Made by a program: the position numbers and the translations under genes. From Clostridiales bacterium (lineage in GTDB: Bacteria > Bacillota > Clostridia > Oscillospirales > CAG-272), in NCBI GenBank assembly GCA_021202555.1, contig JAJQCT010000011.1:135686-199685 (forward strand): 64,000 nt of DNA, in the 5' to 3' direction. The notes beneath the pieces were generated by a model. It did not search any database. It had not been told where the DNA came from and saw only the letters and a list, made by a program, of their open reading frames with translations. This document shows positions 1 to 9,342 of this stretch, in pieces. Positions within the stretch are counted from its first letter, which is position 1; every line of letters starts with the position of its first letter.

Positions 1-188
1 TTTCCGCGAAGCGGAATTGCCGCCCGCCTTATGGCGGCAAACGGGAGCAAAACAATGACTTTGAAAGACTTTCTCTCAAAGTCTTTTGGAATTGCGACCG
101 TTTCCGCGAAGCGGAATTGCCGCCCGCCTTATGGCGGCAAACGGGAGCAAAACAACGACTTTGAAAGACTTGTCTTTCAAAGTCTTGA
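1..188. repeat. Two ~100-bp tandem copies of a composite palindromic unit (TTCCGC-GAA-GCGGAA + GCCGCC-N8-GGCGGC + ACTTTGAAAGA...TCAAAGT)
   Basis: tttccgcgaagcggaattgccgcccgccttatggcggcaaacgggagcaaaacaa at 1 and again at 101; the last hairpin GACTTTGAAAGAC-TT-GTCTTTCAAAGTC overlaps the SDR stop codon. Confidence 0.9.
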
Positions 189-944
189 CAGCGCAAAGCC
201 GCCGTCAACGGGAATGACGCATCCCGTCGCATACGAAAAATATCCCATCGCAAGCCCGTATACCGCCTTCGCGGCATCCTCTGGTTCACCCATCCTCGAA
301 ATCGGCAGAAGCCCGCCGTCGATAAGCCTTTGATATTTTTCAGAAGCGACTGCCGTCATGTCAGTCGCAATGATTCCGGGGCGCACCTCATAGCAGTTTA
401 TGCCGTATGGCGCGAGCCTGTCGGCGAAAAGCTTCGCCGTCATAGAAAGCCCCGCCTTCGATATGCAGTATTCGCCGCGGTTAATGCTCGACGTTTCGGC
501 TGATATGCTTGATGTGATGATGACGCATCGCGGAGCGTCGCCCGGCGCGTCATTTATCATTTTCGACGCCGCATACTGCGTGAAGAAGAATGTGCCCTTG
601 AGATTTACGTTCATCACGCGGTCAAACGATTCCTCCGTCATGTCGAGCAAATCCGCTCTTACCGCCGGCGCGATTCCCGCGTTGTTTACAAGCACGTCGA
701 GCCGCCCGTATTTTTCGTAAAATACGTCAATCGCGCGCACTCTGTCATCTCTCTTTGAAATGTCGCATTTTATATAAATGTTGTCCCCGTACTCAAAAAG
801 CTCGTCCGTGAAATCCTTCACGTCCTCAGCGTCCTTTGTGCCGAGCGCCGCGACCGTGAATCCGTTTTTTGCAAGATAAAGCGAAATTGCGCGCCCCATT
901 CCGCGTGCGCCGCCCGTGACGAGAGCATATGAACTGTATTCCAT
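177..944 (-). CDS. SDR-family oxidoreductase (3-ketoacyl-ACP reductase-like)
   Basis: TGGARGMGRAI nucleotide-binding motif, NNAG, YCISKAG (YxxxK), IPVDGG C-terminus. Confidence 0.9.
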   Translation of the reverse strand: MEYSSYALVTGGARGMGRAISLYLAKNGFTVAALGTKDAEDVKDFTDELFEYGDNIYIKCDISKRDDRVRAIDVFYEKYGRLDVLVNNAGIAPAVRADLLDMTEESFDRVMNVNLKGTFFFTQYAASKMINDAPGDAPRCVIITSSISAETSSINRGEYCISKAGLSMTAKLFADRLAPYGINCYEVRPGIIATDMTAVASEKYQRLIDGGLLPISRMGEPEDAAKAVYGLAMGYFSYATGCVIPVDGGFALSRL

Positions 945-982
945 GTTGTTTATTTTCCCCCAAGCTTTTTTTGATTAAAAGA

Positions 983-2302
983 TTAAAAGAGATCTTCCTT
1001 GCCGCCGCAGGCATCAACGTAAATCGGCGTGTACATTTTGTCGCGCACGGGACACCCCGCCGTCGTCAGACGGCGCATGAGCTGTACGCATTTACCGCAG
1101 CCGAGACACGTCTTTTTCGGGTCGAAGCAGCCGTTTATCATATCCCGCGCGAAATCGGGGTAAGCGAATGCCATGCGTCCGAATCCCACAATATCCGTCA
1201 TCCCCTCTGAAAGCGCGCCTGCCGCCGCGTTTGCGCCGAGCGCCCGCAGATACGAATATCCCGTGCCGACAACAGTAAGACCCTCGACCCCGCGCTTGAT
1301 TTCGGCAGCGGAATTTATCATTCGCGCCACGCCGGAAAGCGGGGATTCGGGAGGCTCGTATCCGCCCGAATCGTATGGGCGGTTTATGTGCGGATTGTAG
1401 TAGGGCGTTCCCATCGAGAGATTCAGCAGGGAAAGCCCCGAGCTGACGAGAATATTCAGAAGCTCTATCGCCTCCGAGAGGTCTACGTTTCCTTCCTCAT
1501 CAGTGCCGAAGCCATATGGGCGCGGAATGCAGTCGGAAACGCTCATTCTCGTGCAGATGAGGAATTTGTCGTCGCCGTATATCTCCGCCGCCGCCTTTAC
1601 GGTTTCGCGAAGAAGCCTTGTGCGCCCCTCAAAATCGCCGCCGTAGCGTCCCTCTCGCGTGTAAGCCGACAAAAGCTCCGACATTAAGTATCTGTGACAT
1701 GATTTGATGTCCGCACCGTCAAATCCCGCGCGCTTTGCGAGGTATACGGCATGAAGATACGAATCCTTCAGGCGGTCGAGGTAATCGTCGGTGACGACGG
1801 GAAGGGCGGGATCGACCGCCATCCGCTCGTTCATCACGGGATTATGATACGCTATTATCGGCGCGGGAACATTTTCGGGCTTTGAAAATCTCCCCGAATG
1901 CGTAAGCTGGCATATTACGGGCGCGCCGTCCGACCGCTCGTGCATCATGTCAACAAGCCGCGCGTAATCGTCAACATTTTCGTCGTTTATCCATAGCTGA
2001 TGCGCCGATGAGCGCCCCTCGCGCACGACTGCGGTCGCCTCAAACCAGAAAAGCCCCGCGCCGCCGCCCGAAAATCTCTCGTAGCGGCGCGTCGTAAGCT
2101 CCGACGGCGCGCCGTTCGCGTCCCCGTCAAAGCCCTCCATCGGATGTACCGCAAGTGAATTTTTCGTCGTTATCCCGCGTATTTTCACGCTTTTTGAAAG
2201 CGGAGATGTATCGTCCGATACGGGTATTTTTACGCCGAGAGCGTCTGCGGCAGCCCGCAGATCGTCTGCCGTCCTGTATGTGTATTTATAATTTGCCGAC
2301 AT
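983..2302 (-). CDS. Old yellow enzyme family NADH:flavin oxidoreductase with a C-terminal Cys cluster
   Basis: OYE TIM-barrel motifs (HPMEGFDG, CQLTHSGRFS, GFDGADIKSCHRYLMSELLS, GRTRLLRETV); C-terminal CLGCGKC-x11-C. Confidence 0.88.
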   Translation of the reverse strand: MSANYKYTYRTADDLRAAADALGVKIPVSDDTSPLSKSVKIRGITTKNSLAVHPMEGFDGDANGAPSELTTRRYERFSGGGAGLFWFEATAVVREGRSSAHQLWINDENVDDYARLVDMMHERSDGAPVICQLTHSGRFSKPENVPAPIIAYHNPVMNERMAVDPALPVVTDDYLDRLKDSYLHAVYLAKRAGFDGADIKSCHRYLMSELLSAYTREGRYGGDFEGRTRLLRETVKAAAEIYGDDKFLICTRMSVSDCIPRPYGFGTDEEGNVDLSEAIELLNILVSSGLSLLNLSMGTPYYNPHINRPYDSGGYEPPESPLSGVARMINSAAEIKRGVEGLTVVGTGYSYLRALGANAAAGALSEGMTDIVGFGRMAFAYPDFARDMINGCFDPKKTCLGCGKCVQLMRRLTTAGCPVRDKMYTPIYVDACGGKEDLF

Positions 2303-2364
2303 GATAAACCTCTTTTGTTATTATGATTTTGACCGCTCGGAATCGGAAAACGTCAGGTTTGCAT

Positions 2365-2667
2365 AGGTTTGAAAGATTTATCTTAACAAACATGATTGTG
2401 GTTGCCCGGAGTTGTGGTTGGTTCCGCGGAGCGGAATCGTTTTTCCGCGAAGCGGAATCGTCGCCGGGATATATGGCGACGAAAACCACAAAACGCCAAG
2501 TTTGAAAGTTTGAAAGATTTATCTTAACAAACATGATTGTGGTTGCCCGGAGTTGTGGTTGGTTCCGCGGAGCGGAATCGTTTTTCCGCGAAGCGGAATC
2601 GTCGCCGGGATATATGGCGACGAAAACCACAAAACGTCAGGTTTGAAAGATTTATCTTTCAAACCTA
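2365..2667. repeat. Two ~150-bp tandem copies of composite hairpin repeat (TTCCGCGGAGCGGAA, TTCCGCGAAGCGGAA, GTCGCC-N9-GGCGAC, GTTTGAAAGAT...)
   Basis: Near-identical block 'aagatttatcttaacaaacatgattgtggttgcccggagttgtggttggttccgcggagcggaatcg...' occurs twice; last hairpin AGGTTTGAAAGAT-TT-ATCTTTCAAACCT at 2639-2666. Confidence 0.9.
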
Positions 2668-3933
2668 TGCCATTGTCGCGAGCATATCGGAGGTCACGCG
2701 GTATTTTAAATCCCCGCCCGAGATATACGCCCTGTATTCGTTATACATATATTCGCCCATTCGTCTGACCTCGTTGCCGATTGAACCCGCGATATGAGGC
2801 GTCAGGAATACGTTTTCCATCGTGTAAAGCGGGCTTCCCTCATGCGGCGGCTCGTCGGGATCCGTCACGTCGAGCAGGGCAACGCGCGTGCTGTCCTCGC
2901 GAAGCGCTGTGATCAGGTCGTCATGCTTTACCTGCGCGCCGCGCCCCGTGTTGATAAAGACGGCGTTTTCGCGCATTCTCGAAAAGAGCGAATAATCGAG
3001 CATACCGACAGTTTCGGGTACGTTTGCCGTGTGATTCGATATTACGAGCGAGCGCTCGAAAAGCTCGGGCAGCGAAACCTTTTCGGCGCCGAGCGCCTCA
3101 ATTCTGTTTTCCGGCAGGAATTTGTCGTATACCAGAACCTTTATGGGATAGCGCGAAAGCTCGCAGATCACCTCGCGCCCGATCATGCCGGCGCCGATGA
3201 TTCCGACCGTCTCATCCATGATTCCGGGGTAAAATCCCTGTCCGTTATGATTTGTCCATGTGCTGCCGCCGCCGTGATGAACGCGCTGAAACCAGCCCTT
3301 CATCGCGAGCAGGATTTCGGCGACTGTAAACTGCGCCACGGGTATGCCGTTTGCGCCCCATGCCGAAAATACGTCAACTCCCGCCTCGAGAAATTCGGAC
3401 GCGAAGCCCTTCACTGTGCCTGCGGCGTAAAATACCGCTTTGAGGCGCGGGAAAACGCTCGTTATCTCGTCCTTCGTGAAGTGAAACATTCCCCATGTTG
3501 AGAATATGTACGATACATCGGCAAGGTCATCCCTTTCAAGCGCCTCGTCCTTTGAATAAACGGGCGGCACAAAATCAAGCTCGCGGGCAAGCCTTTTGTC
3601 TGTTCCCGAAAAAACGCGCGAAATGTTGTACTCCGAGCCCATAAAAACGGCTTTTGCCGCCGGCTTTACGCAGGCGTCCTCATCCGGTGCCGCCTCCGTG
3701 TCCTTGTCGGTGCAGACAGCGTGTCCCATCTGATCTGTCAGTCCCATGATATATTCCGCCGAGACGTCGTAGAGCTTTATCAGCCTTGTGATTTTCTCGG
3801 GGGTCGGATGCGTCGTATTGCTTTCATATCGGGAAAGGCTCGGCTCCGATATTCCCGTCGCGAGCATAACATCTGTCTGTCTCATTCCTTTTCTGTCACG
3901 CGCCTTTTTCAGACGCTCGCCAAATGTGAGCAT
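2665..3933 (-). CDS. XRE-family HTH domain fused to D-isomer-specific 2-hydroxyacid dehydrogenase
   Basis: N-term FGERLKKARDRKGMRQTDVMLATGISEPSLSRYE (HTH); C-term VGIIGAGMIGREV (GxGxxG), NTGRGAQV, LTPHIAG. Confidence 0.9.
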   Translation of the reverse strand: MLTFGERLKKARDRKGMRQTDVMLATGISEPSLSRYESNTTHPTPEKITRLIKLYDVSAEYIMGLTDQMGHAVCTDKDTEAAPDEDACVKPAAKAVFMGSEYNISRVFSGTDKRLARELDFVPPVYSKDEALERDDLADVSYIFSTWGMFHFTKDEITSVFPRLKAVFYAAGTVKGFASEFLEAGVDVFSAWGANGIPVAQFTVAEILLAMKGWFQRVHHGGGSTWTNHNGQGFYPGIMDETVGIIGAGMIGREVICELSRYPIKVLVYDKFLPENRIEALGAEKVSLPELFERSLVISNHTANVPETVGMLDYSLFSRMRENAVFINTGRGAQVKHDDLITALREDSTRVALLDVTDPDEPPHEGSPLYTMENVFLTPHIAGSIGNEVRRMGEYMYNEYRAYISGGDLKYRVTSDMLATMA

Positions 3934-3946
3934 AAGAATCTCCTCG

Positions 3947-4708
3947 TTATATTTTCAGTAAATTTTTAATAGAGCGGGCGTCGCGCATGAGACTTTCACG
4001 GTCCTCCGAGGGCAGAAATTCAAGCAGATACGGAACATTTTGTCCCGCGCCGTCAAGCACTGCGATATACCGCTCCCAAGCCGCCCTGTGGTTTTCAAGC
4101 GGCAGGCGCAGATCGCCCTCCCATGCGAAAACATGAACCCTGTCAACTCTCTCTTTGACAAAAGAGAGCGATTTTACGTTATATTCGACATCTTTATATT
4201 GATTCGGCTGCCAGTGAAGAAAAATATTATCAGCGCCCGCCTCGTCAAGAAGCGAAAGTGCGCTGTCGGCGCTGTCGGTGAGAGTTCCGCCGTGAAACTC
4301 AAATGAAAGCGTCATTCCTTTTTTCGCGGCAGCAGCCGCGTCGCGGGAAAGTGCTGTCGCGAGCGCGCGTCTTTCGTCGCGGGACGAGTCGGCAGACCCC
4401 TTCGTTCCCGCCCAGATTCTCACCGAATCCGAGCCGAGCGCCTCCGCCGTCGCCAGAACATCGTCAAATCCATCACTGTCGGCAGGCACCCTGTAATACG
4501 AGCCGTAGCTGCCGCATGAAAGCCCCGCCGAGCGTGTCGCCTCGCCTACGCGGCGCGCTCTTTCAATGTCGCCGTGCGGCACATGAATGTCGCCGCCCCA
4601 TTCAATTTCTTCAAGCCCCGCTTCTTTTGAAAGCGAGATTATTTCCTCGGGGGATTTCGGTCGGAACGTCACCGAGACAATTCCGACGGTATTTCTTTCG
4701 TTTTTCAA
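3947..4708 (-). CDS. Sugar phosphate isomerase/epimerase (xylose isomerase-like TIM barrel)
   Basis: EAGLEEIEWGGDIHVPHGD, LSFEFHGGTLTD, LHWQPNQ, VHVFAWEG motifs. Confidence 0.85.
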   Translation of the reverse strand: MKNERNTVGIVSVTFRPKSPEEIISLSKEAGLEEIEWGGDIHVPHGDIERARRVGEATRSAGLSCGSYGSYYRVPADSDGFDDVLATAEALGSDSVRIWAGTKGSADSSRDERRALATALSRDAAAAAKKGMTLSFEFHGGTLTDSADSALSLLDEAGADNIFLHWQPNQYKDVEYNVKSLSFVKERVDRVHVFAWEGDLRLPLENHRAAWERYIAVLDGAGQNVPYLLEFLPSEDRESLMRDARSIKNLLKI

Positions 4709-5745
4709 AGCTTAATCGTCTCCCCCGTTCTCGCCGCCTCGTAAATCGCGTTTACGATTCGCACGCTCTTTATCGCCTCAGTCGGAAGAATAAGCGGGTC
4801 GCGGTCGTCCTTCACCGCCGCTATCATGTCCTCCACAATCGCCGCGTGACCTGTCACGAGCGTTTTGTCGAGCGTTGCCGCGTATCCGTTGCCGTGACCG
4901 TATTTCGCGAGCATTTCTTCCTCCTCCGCGTCCTCGTCGTCAGAATCCGCAAGCTTCCACGTTTTCAGTATATCCGCGTCCGCCTCAATTGTACCCTTTG
5001 TGCCGTAAAGCTGAATATCCGTCGATATGCCGGGGTATGCGCACGTAGTCGATGTGAAAAGACCGAGCGCGCCGCTTTTGAATGTGAGAAGAGATGCCGA
5101 CAAATCCTCCGTCTCGATTGAGTGATTGACGATTTTCGTCTCCGAGCGCACGGACGTGACCTCTCCCATAAGCCACTGCATGAGATCGACCGTGTGAACA
5201 GCCTGATTCATGAGCGAGCCGCCGCCGTCGTATTCCCATGTGCCGTGCCAGCCCTTGTAATAGCTCTCCTCACGGTACCATTTGACGGCGAACTGACCGA
5301 GAAAAAGCTTCCCGAGCCTTCCCGACGCGACCGCGTCGTGAATCGGCGCCATGCAGGCGTTTTTCCTGTTCTGATGAACGACGCCGACCTTTACGCCGTA
5401 TTTCCGGCGCGCCGCCTCGATTTTAAGAGCCGCGTCAACCGTTATGTCAATCGGCTTTTCGACAAGCACGTTCTTGCCCGCCTCGATTGCACGGACGGCA
5501 AATTCCGCGTGCATCGACGAGGGCAGGCAAATGCTCACGATGTCAATCTCATCGTCCTTTATCATCTCGTCAAAGGACTCGAACGTCTTAATGTACGGGT
5601 ATTTTTCAGCCTCCGCGTCAAGCTTTGACTTGATTATGTCGCATACCGCGACAAGCTCAGCGTCCTTGGCGCCGGCAGCCGCGTCCGCGTGCGCGCGCCC
5701 GATTCCGAGCCCTACGACGGCATACCCCAATTTTCCGTTCTTCAT
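4705..5745 (-). CDS. Gfo/Idh/MocA family oxidoreductase
   Basis: YAVVGLGIGRAHA Rossmann, VLVEKPIDI (EKP), GGGSLMNQAVHTVDLMQWLMG. Confidence 0.93.
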   Translation of the reverse strand: MKNGKLGYAVVGLGIGRAHADAAAGAKDAELVAVCDIIKSKLDAEAEKYPYIKTFESFDEMIKDDEIDIVSICLPSSMHAEFAVRAIEAGKNVLVEKPIDITVDAALKIEAARRKYGVKVGVVHQNRKNACMAPIHDAVASGRLGKLFLGQFAVKWYREESYYKGWHGTWEYDGGGSLMNQAVHTVDLMQWLMGEVTSVRSETKIVNHSIETEDLSASLLTFKSGALGLFTSTTCAYPGISTDIQLYGTKGTIEADADILKTWKLADSDDEDAEEEEMLAKYGHGNGYAATLDKTLVTGHAAIVEDMIAAVKDDRDPLILPTEAIKSVRIVNAIYEAARTGETIKL

Positions 5746-5774
5746 ATGTGCAAAATCCTTTTCAAAATCAAATT

Positions 5775-6590
5775 TTATTGATATTCTCTTATGTCAACCT
5801 GCTCGGCTGTGATTGAGACGCCGCCCATGAAAACCTTCGCCACGGCGTCAAAATTGTACGGCTTGTCGCTCACATAGCAGCGCACCGTGCCGCCATCCAT
5901 GTCATGTCTGTCTCCGTATTTGCCGGAAAGCGTTTCAAAGAGCGAATCCGCCGCCGCCTTGCCGCTCGACACGAGCTTCACGCCCGGCAGCACCTTTGAT
6001 ATTGCGGGCGCGATTATCGGGTAATGCGTGCAGCCTAAAATGAGCGTGTCGATTCCCGTTTCCCTCATCGGGGAAAGATATTCCTCGGCAGCCGCGAGCG
6101 TGACCCTGCTTTCGGGGTCGATAAATCCGCATTCGACAAGGGAGACGAAAAGCGGGCATGACACCGAATAAACCTCCGTGTCGGACGAGCGCGTCTTAAT
6201 CGCGCGCTCATAAGCTCCGCTCGCAATCGTCACGTCCGTGCCGATAACGCCGATTTTTCCGTTTTCGGTTGCCTTGAGGGCAGCCTCGGCAGAGCTGTCG
6301 ATGACGCCGAATATAGGCAGATGAAACATTTCGCGCAGCGTCGGCAGCGCCGTTGACGACACCGTTCCGCAGGCGACAAGCACCGCCTCAACGTCGAATG
6401 AGGTGATGAAATTCATATCCTCGACCGAATACCGTATTATCGTTTCGGGCGAGCGCGTCCCGTAGGGAATTCTCGCCGTGTCGCCGAAATAAACGATGTC
6501 AGCCTCGGGAAAGAGCGCCATCAGCTCCTTAAGCCCCGTCAGCCCTCCAAGCCCGCTGTCAAATATGCCGAGCGAGAGGCGCTTACTCAT
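5775..6590 (-). CDS. murI: Glutamate racemase
   Basis: [50 protein letters not shown] overlaps glyA stop. Confidence 0.95.
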   Translation of the reverse strand: MSKRLSLGIFDSGLGGLTGLKELMALFPEADIVYFGDTARIPYGTRSPETIIRYSVEDMNFITSFDVEAVLVACGTVSSTALPTLREMFHLPIFGVIDSSAEAALKATENGKIGVIGTDVTIASGAYERAIKTRSSDTEVYSVSCPLFVSLVECGFIDPESRVTLAAAEEYLSPMRETGIDTLILGCTHYPIIAPAISKVLPGVKLVSSGKAAADSLFETLSGKYGDRHDMDGGTVRCYVSDKPYNFDAVAKVFMGGVSITAEQVDIREYQ

Positions 6591-7830
6591 AAAGCGGGAA
6601 GCGGCGGCAAAGCTCATCGACGGCGGCTTTTACGGCAGGCGCATTGCCCTCCGCGTCGCGCGTCATGTCGGCGATAAGACCGCCAATAATCTTCATTTCC
6701 GGCTCCTTCATTCCGCGCGATGTCACGGCGGGAGTGCCGAGACGAACGCCGCTCGTTACAGCGGGACGCTCGGGATCGTTCGGAATCGCGTTTTTGTTCG
6801 CCGTTATGTATACGCTGTCAAGGCGGGTCTCAAGCTCCTTGCCTGTAACGCCCGTTCCGCGCAGATCAAGCAGCATTAAGTGATTGTCAGTGCCGCCCGA
6901 CACGAGGGATATGCCGTTTTCGAGAATCGAATCGGCAAGTGCCTTCGCGTTTTTGACTATCTGTCTTTGATATTCCGCAAATTCGGGCTTAAGCGCCTCG
7001 CCGAAGCAGACAGCCTTCGCCGCGATAATATGCATTAAGGGTCCGCCCTGCGTTCCGGGGAAAATTGCCTTGTTGAACTGCTTGCCGAACTCGGCATCCG
7101 CGGAGAGAATCATTCCGCCGCGAGGACCGCGAAGCGTCTTGTGCGTCGTCGTCGTGACGACGTGAGCGTATGGAATCGGGCTTTCGTGGCAGCCTGCCGC
7201 GACAAGACCCGCGATGTGAGCCATGTCAACCATGAGATACGCGCCGCACTCGTCGGCGATTTCGCGGAATTTCTTGAAATCTATCGCCCTCGGATACGCG
7301 GACGCTCCCGCGACAATGAGCTTCGGACGCTCGGCAAGCGCAGTTTCCTCGAGCGCGTCGTAGTCAATCCGACCGTCCTTTGCCGAAACGCCGTAGGGAA
7401 TGAAATTAAAATACTTTCCCGAGAGATTCACGGGCGAGCCGTGCGTCAGATGTCCTCCCTCGGCAAGGCTCATTCCCATAACCTTGTCGCCGGGGGAGAG
7501 AAGCGCGAAATAAACCGCTGTGTTCGCCTGCGCGCCCGAATGCGGCTGGACGTTCACGTATTCTGCTCCGAAAAGCTTCTTCGCGCGCTCGCGAGCTATA
7601 TCCTCCACAACGTCTACGTATTCGCAGCCGCCGTAATATCTTTTTCCGGGATAGCCCTCCGCGTATTTGTTCGTGAGCGGGGAACCCGCCGCGAGCATAA
7701 CCGCCTCGGACACAAAATTCTCCGACGCTATAAGCTCGATATGTGAGCGCTGACGGCAATATTCGTCGCGCACCGCCGCTCCCACCTCGGGATCGGATAT
7801 TTCAAGCTGTGAGATGATGTCGTTTATCAT
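6583..7830 (-). CDS. glyA: Serine hydroxymethyltransferase
   Basis: [42 protein letters not shown]; start [10 protein letters not shown] with GGAGG upstream (ORF track start is over-extended). Confidence 0.97.
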   Translation of the reverse strand: MINDIISQLEISDPEVGAAVRDEYCRQRSHIELIASENFVSEAVMLAAGSPLTNKYAEGYPGKRYYGGCEYVDVVEDIARERAKKLFGAEYVNVQPHSGAQANTAVYFALLSPGDKVMGMSLAEGGHLTHGSPVNLSGKYFNFIPYGVSAKDGRIDYDALEETALAERPKLIVAGASAYPRAIDFKKFREIADECGAYLMVDMAHIAGLVAAGCHESPIPYAHVVTTTTHKTLRGPRGGMILSADAEFGKQFNKAIFPGTQGGPLMHIIAAKAVCFGEALKPEFAEYQRQIVKNAKALADSILENGISLVSGGTDNHLMLLDLRGTGVTGKELETRLDSVYITANKNAIPNDPERPAVTSGVRLGTPAVTSRGMKEPEMKIIGGLIADMTRDAEGNAPAVKAAVDELCRRFPLYE

Positions 7831-8128
7831 AAAACCTCCGCCATGCAGTATTGATTTTTTCTGCGCGGTACAAAAATTGCCGTGCCGGCACTGCCTGCCG
7901 CCGCAGCATACCGCCGCTTTTATATTATACAATATTTTCAGTCGAATTACAACGCAATGCATTAACAAAACGTGACGATTTTGAAAAAAGTGTTTGCCAA
8001 AACCGATTCACCGCGCACTCCCTGCGGCAGAAATCCGCCCCTTTCGAGCCAAATCCGAAAGCTGTGCGGACGAGGAATGATTTTCATGTGAAATTTGCGC
8101 CGGCGTGCAACACTTTTCGGAAAAAATG

Positions 8129-8157
8129 TTGACAATCGAAAAAAAGCATGATATAAT
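8129..8157 (+). promoter_or_regulatory. Sigma70-type promoter TTGACA-17bp-TATAAT
   Basis: ttgacaatcgaaaaaaagcatgatataat. Confidence 0.85.
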
Positions 8158-8270
8158 AAGGCATTGAGCGACGAAGCACAGCTTCGTCACTCAAGCCTGT
8201 TGAATATCATTTTGAATCACAGATTCAAAATAATATTCACGCGGCAGCGCACCAAATGAGGATACGAGAA
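8158..8270 (+). repeat. Two-hairpin leader element, copy 1 (upstream of minD-like gene)
   Basis: aaggcATTGAGcGACGAAGC-ACA-GCTTCGTCaCTCAAGcctgttGAATAT..TTTTGAATC-ACA-GATTCAAAA..ATATTCACgcggcagcgc. Confidence 0.75.
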
Positions 8271-8436
8271 GGCACAGCCTTGTTGTTCAAGTTATTGTAG
8301 CGCACCAAATGAGGTTAAGCGAGGACACGCGACAGCGCTACAGATGAAGTTAGCGGCGCATCAAACGAGATTAAATGAGGCTTTGCGGCACAGCTTTGAA
8401 CCAAGCATAAAAAACGAATCGGGAGCGGCACTTTGA

Positions 8437-9264
8437 ATGGACAGTAGCGGGATATATCTGATAACGTCCTCGAAGGGCGGGGTCGGCAAATCGACCGTTG
8501 CCGTCAATCTTGCGTTTGCGCTCGCGCTTTCGGGACGGCGCGTCATGCTTGCCGACTGCGACGTCAAAAACAGGACGCTTGACATTTTTCTCGGATATGA
8601 CGAGAGCCTTATGTTCGACCTTGCCGACCTGTCGGAGGGGATTGTGACGGAGGACGAGGTTATTCTGCGCGATCCGAGATGCGATAAGCTTTATTACTGC
8701 ACGGTTCCGCCTGCGGGACGGCGCATAGCTCCGCGGGACGCGGTGAGGGCGGCGATTTCGTGCGCCGACTTCGTGTCAGCCGACTACCTCATAATCGACA
8801 CCCCGGGCGGCGCGGATTTCCCGCTCGGCGCGAAGGAGGCGACGGGGTACGAGGCGATAATCGTTTCGACAACGGGCGAGCCGTCGCTGAGGGCGGCGTC
8901 GATAACGGCGGATCTGCTTTTCGCGGAGGGTATCGACGGACTTCACCTTGTCATAAACTGCTTCGGCTCAGAGAGGGGCGAGCGGCGAATCGTTCCTATG
9001 ATAGACCGCGTGAGAGCGCCGCTTCTGGGAATCATTCCATACGACGCGGAAATGAAAAGCGGACAGGAGCTTGGGCGTCCCGCCGCGACGCTTGAGGCGT
9101 CGGTTTCACCCGAGGCGTTCTGCAATATCGCGCGCCGGATTGAGGGCTTTGACGTTCCGCTGCTCGAAAGTGTGAAAATTCGCGGCAAATCGCGCATTCT
9201 GAAGCGCGAAAATCCCGACGACGAGGGAAATGATGAGAGCGCCGAGCCGGACGACGAGGCGTAA
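8437..9264 (+). CDS. minD: MinD/ParA-like P-loop ATPase
   Basis: TSSKGGVGKSTVAVNLAFALA (deviant Walker A), LADCDVKNRTLDIFLG, YLIIDTPGG. Confidence 0.85.
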   Translation: MDSSGIYLITSSKGGVGKSTVAVNLAFALALSGRRVMLADCDVKNRTLDIFLGYDESLMFDLADLSEGIVTEDEVILRDPRCDKLYYCTVPPAGRRIAPRDAVRAAISCADFVSADYLIIDTPGGADFPLGAKEATGYEAIIVSTTGEPSLRAASITADLLFAEGIDGLHLVINCFGSERGERRIVPMIDRVRAPLLGIIPYDAEMKSGQELGRPAATLEASVSPEAFCNIARRIEGFDVPLLESVKIRGKSRILKRENPDDEGNDESAEPDDEA

Positions 9265-9342
9265 CTCAAGGATTTCAAAGAGAATGCATACATAAAGGGC
9301 GCGCCCAGCGCGCGTCGGATGACACAAAGGAGGTGTTGTTAT

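Noticed and set aside
1-188. Possible CRISPR array in tandem repeats
   Set aside because: Only two ~100-bp units, no unique spacers of constant length and no cas genes; units are composite palindromes.
2286-2630. 114-aa minus-strand ORF (and 2323-2505, 2537-2797 plus-strand ORFs)
   Set aside because: Translated tandem palindromic repeat DNA; no RBS/coding character.
4303-5121. 272-aa plus-strand ORF antisense to isomerase and Gfo/Idh genes
   Set aside because: Arg/Ser-rich shadow ORF opposite well-supported genes; a frequent artefact in GC-rich wobble DNA.
7141-7746. 201-aa plus-strand ORF opposite glyA
   Set aside because: Antisense shadow of glyA.
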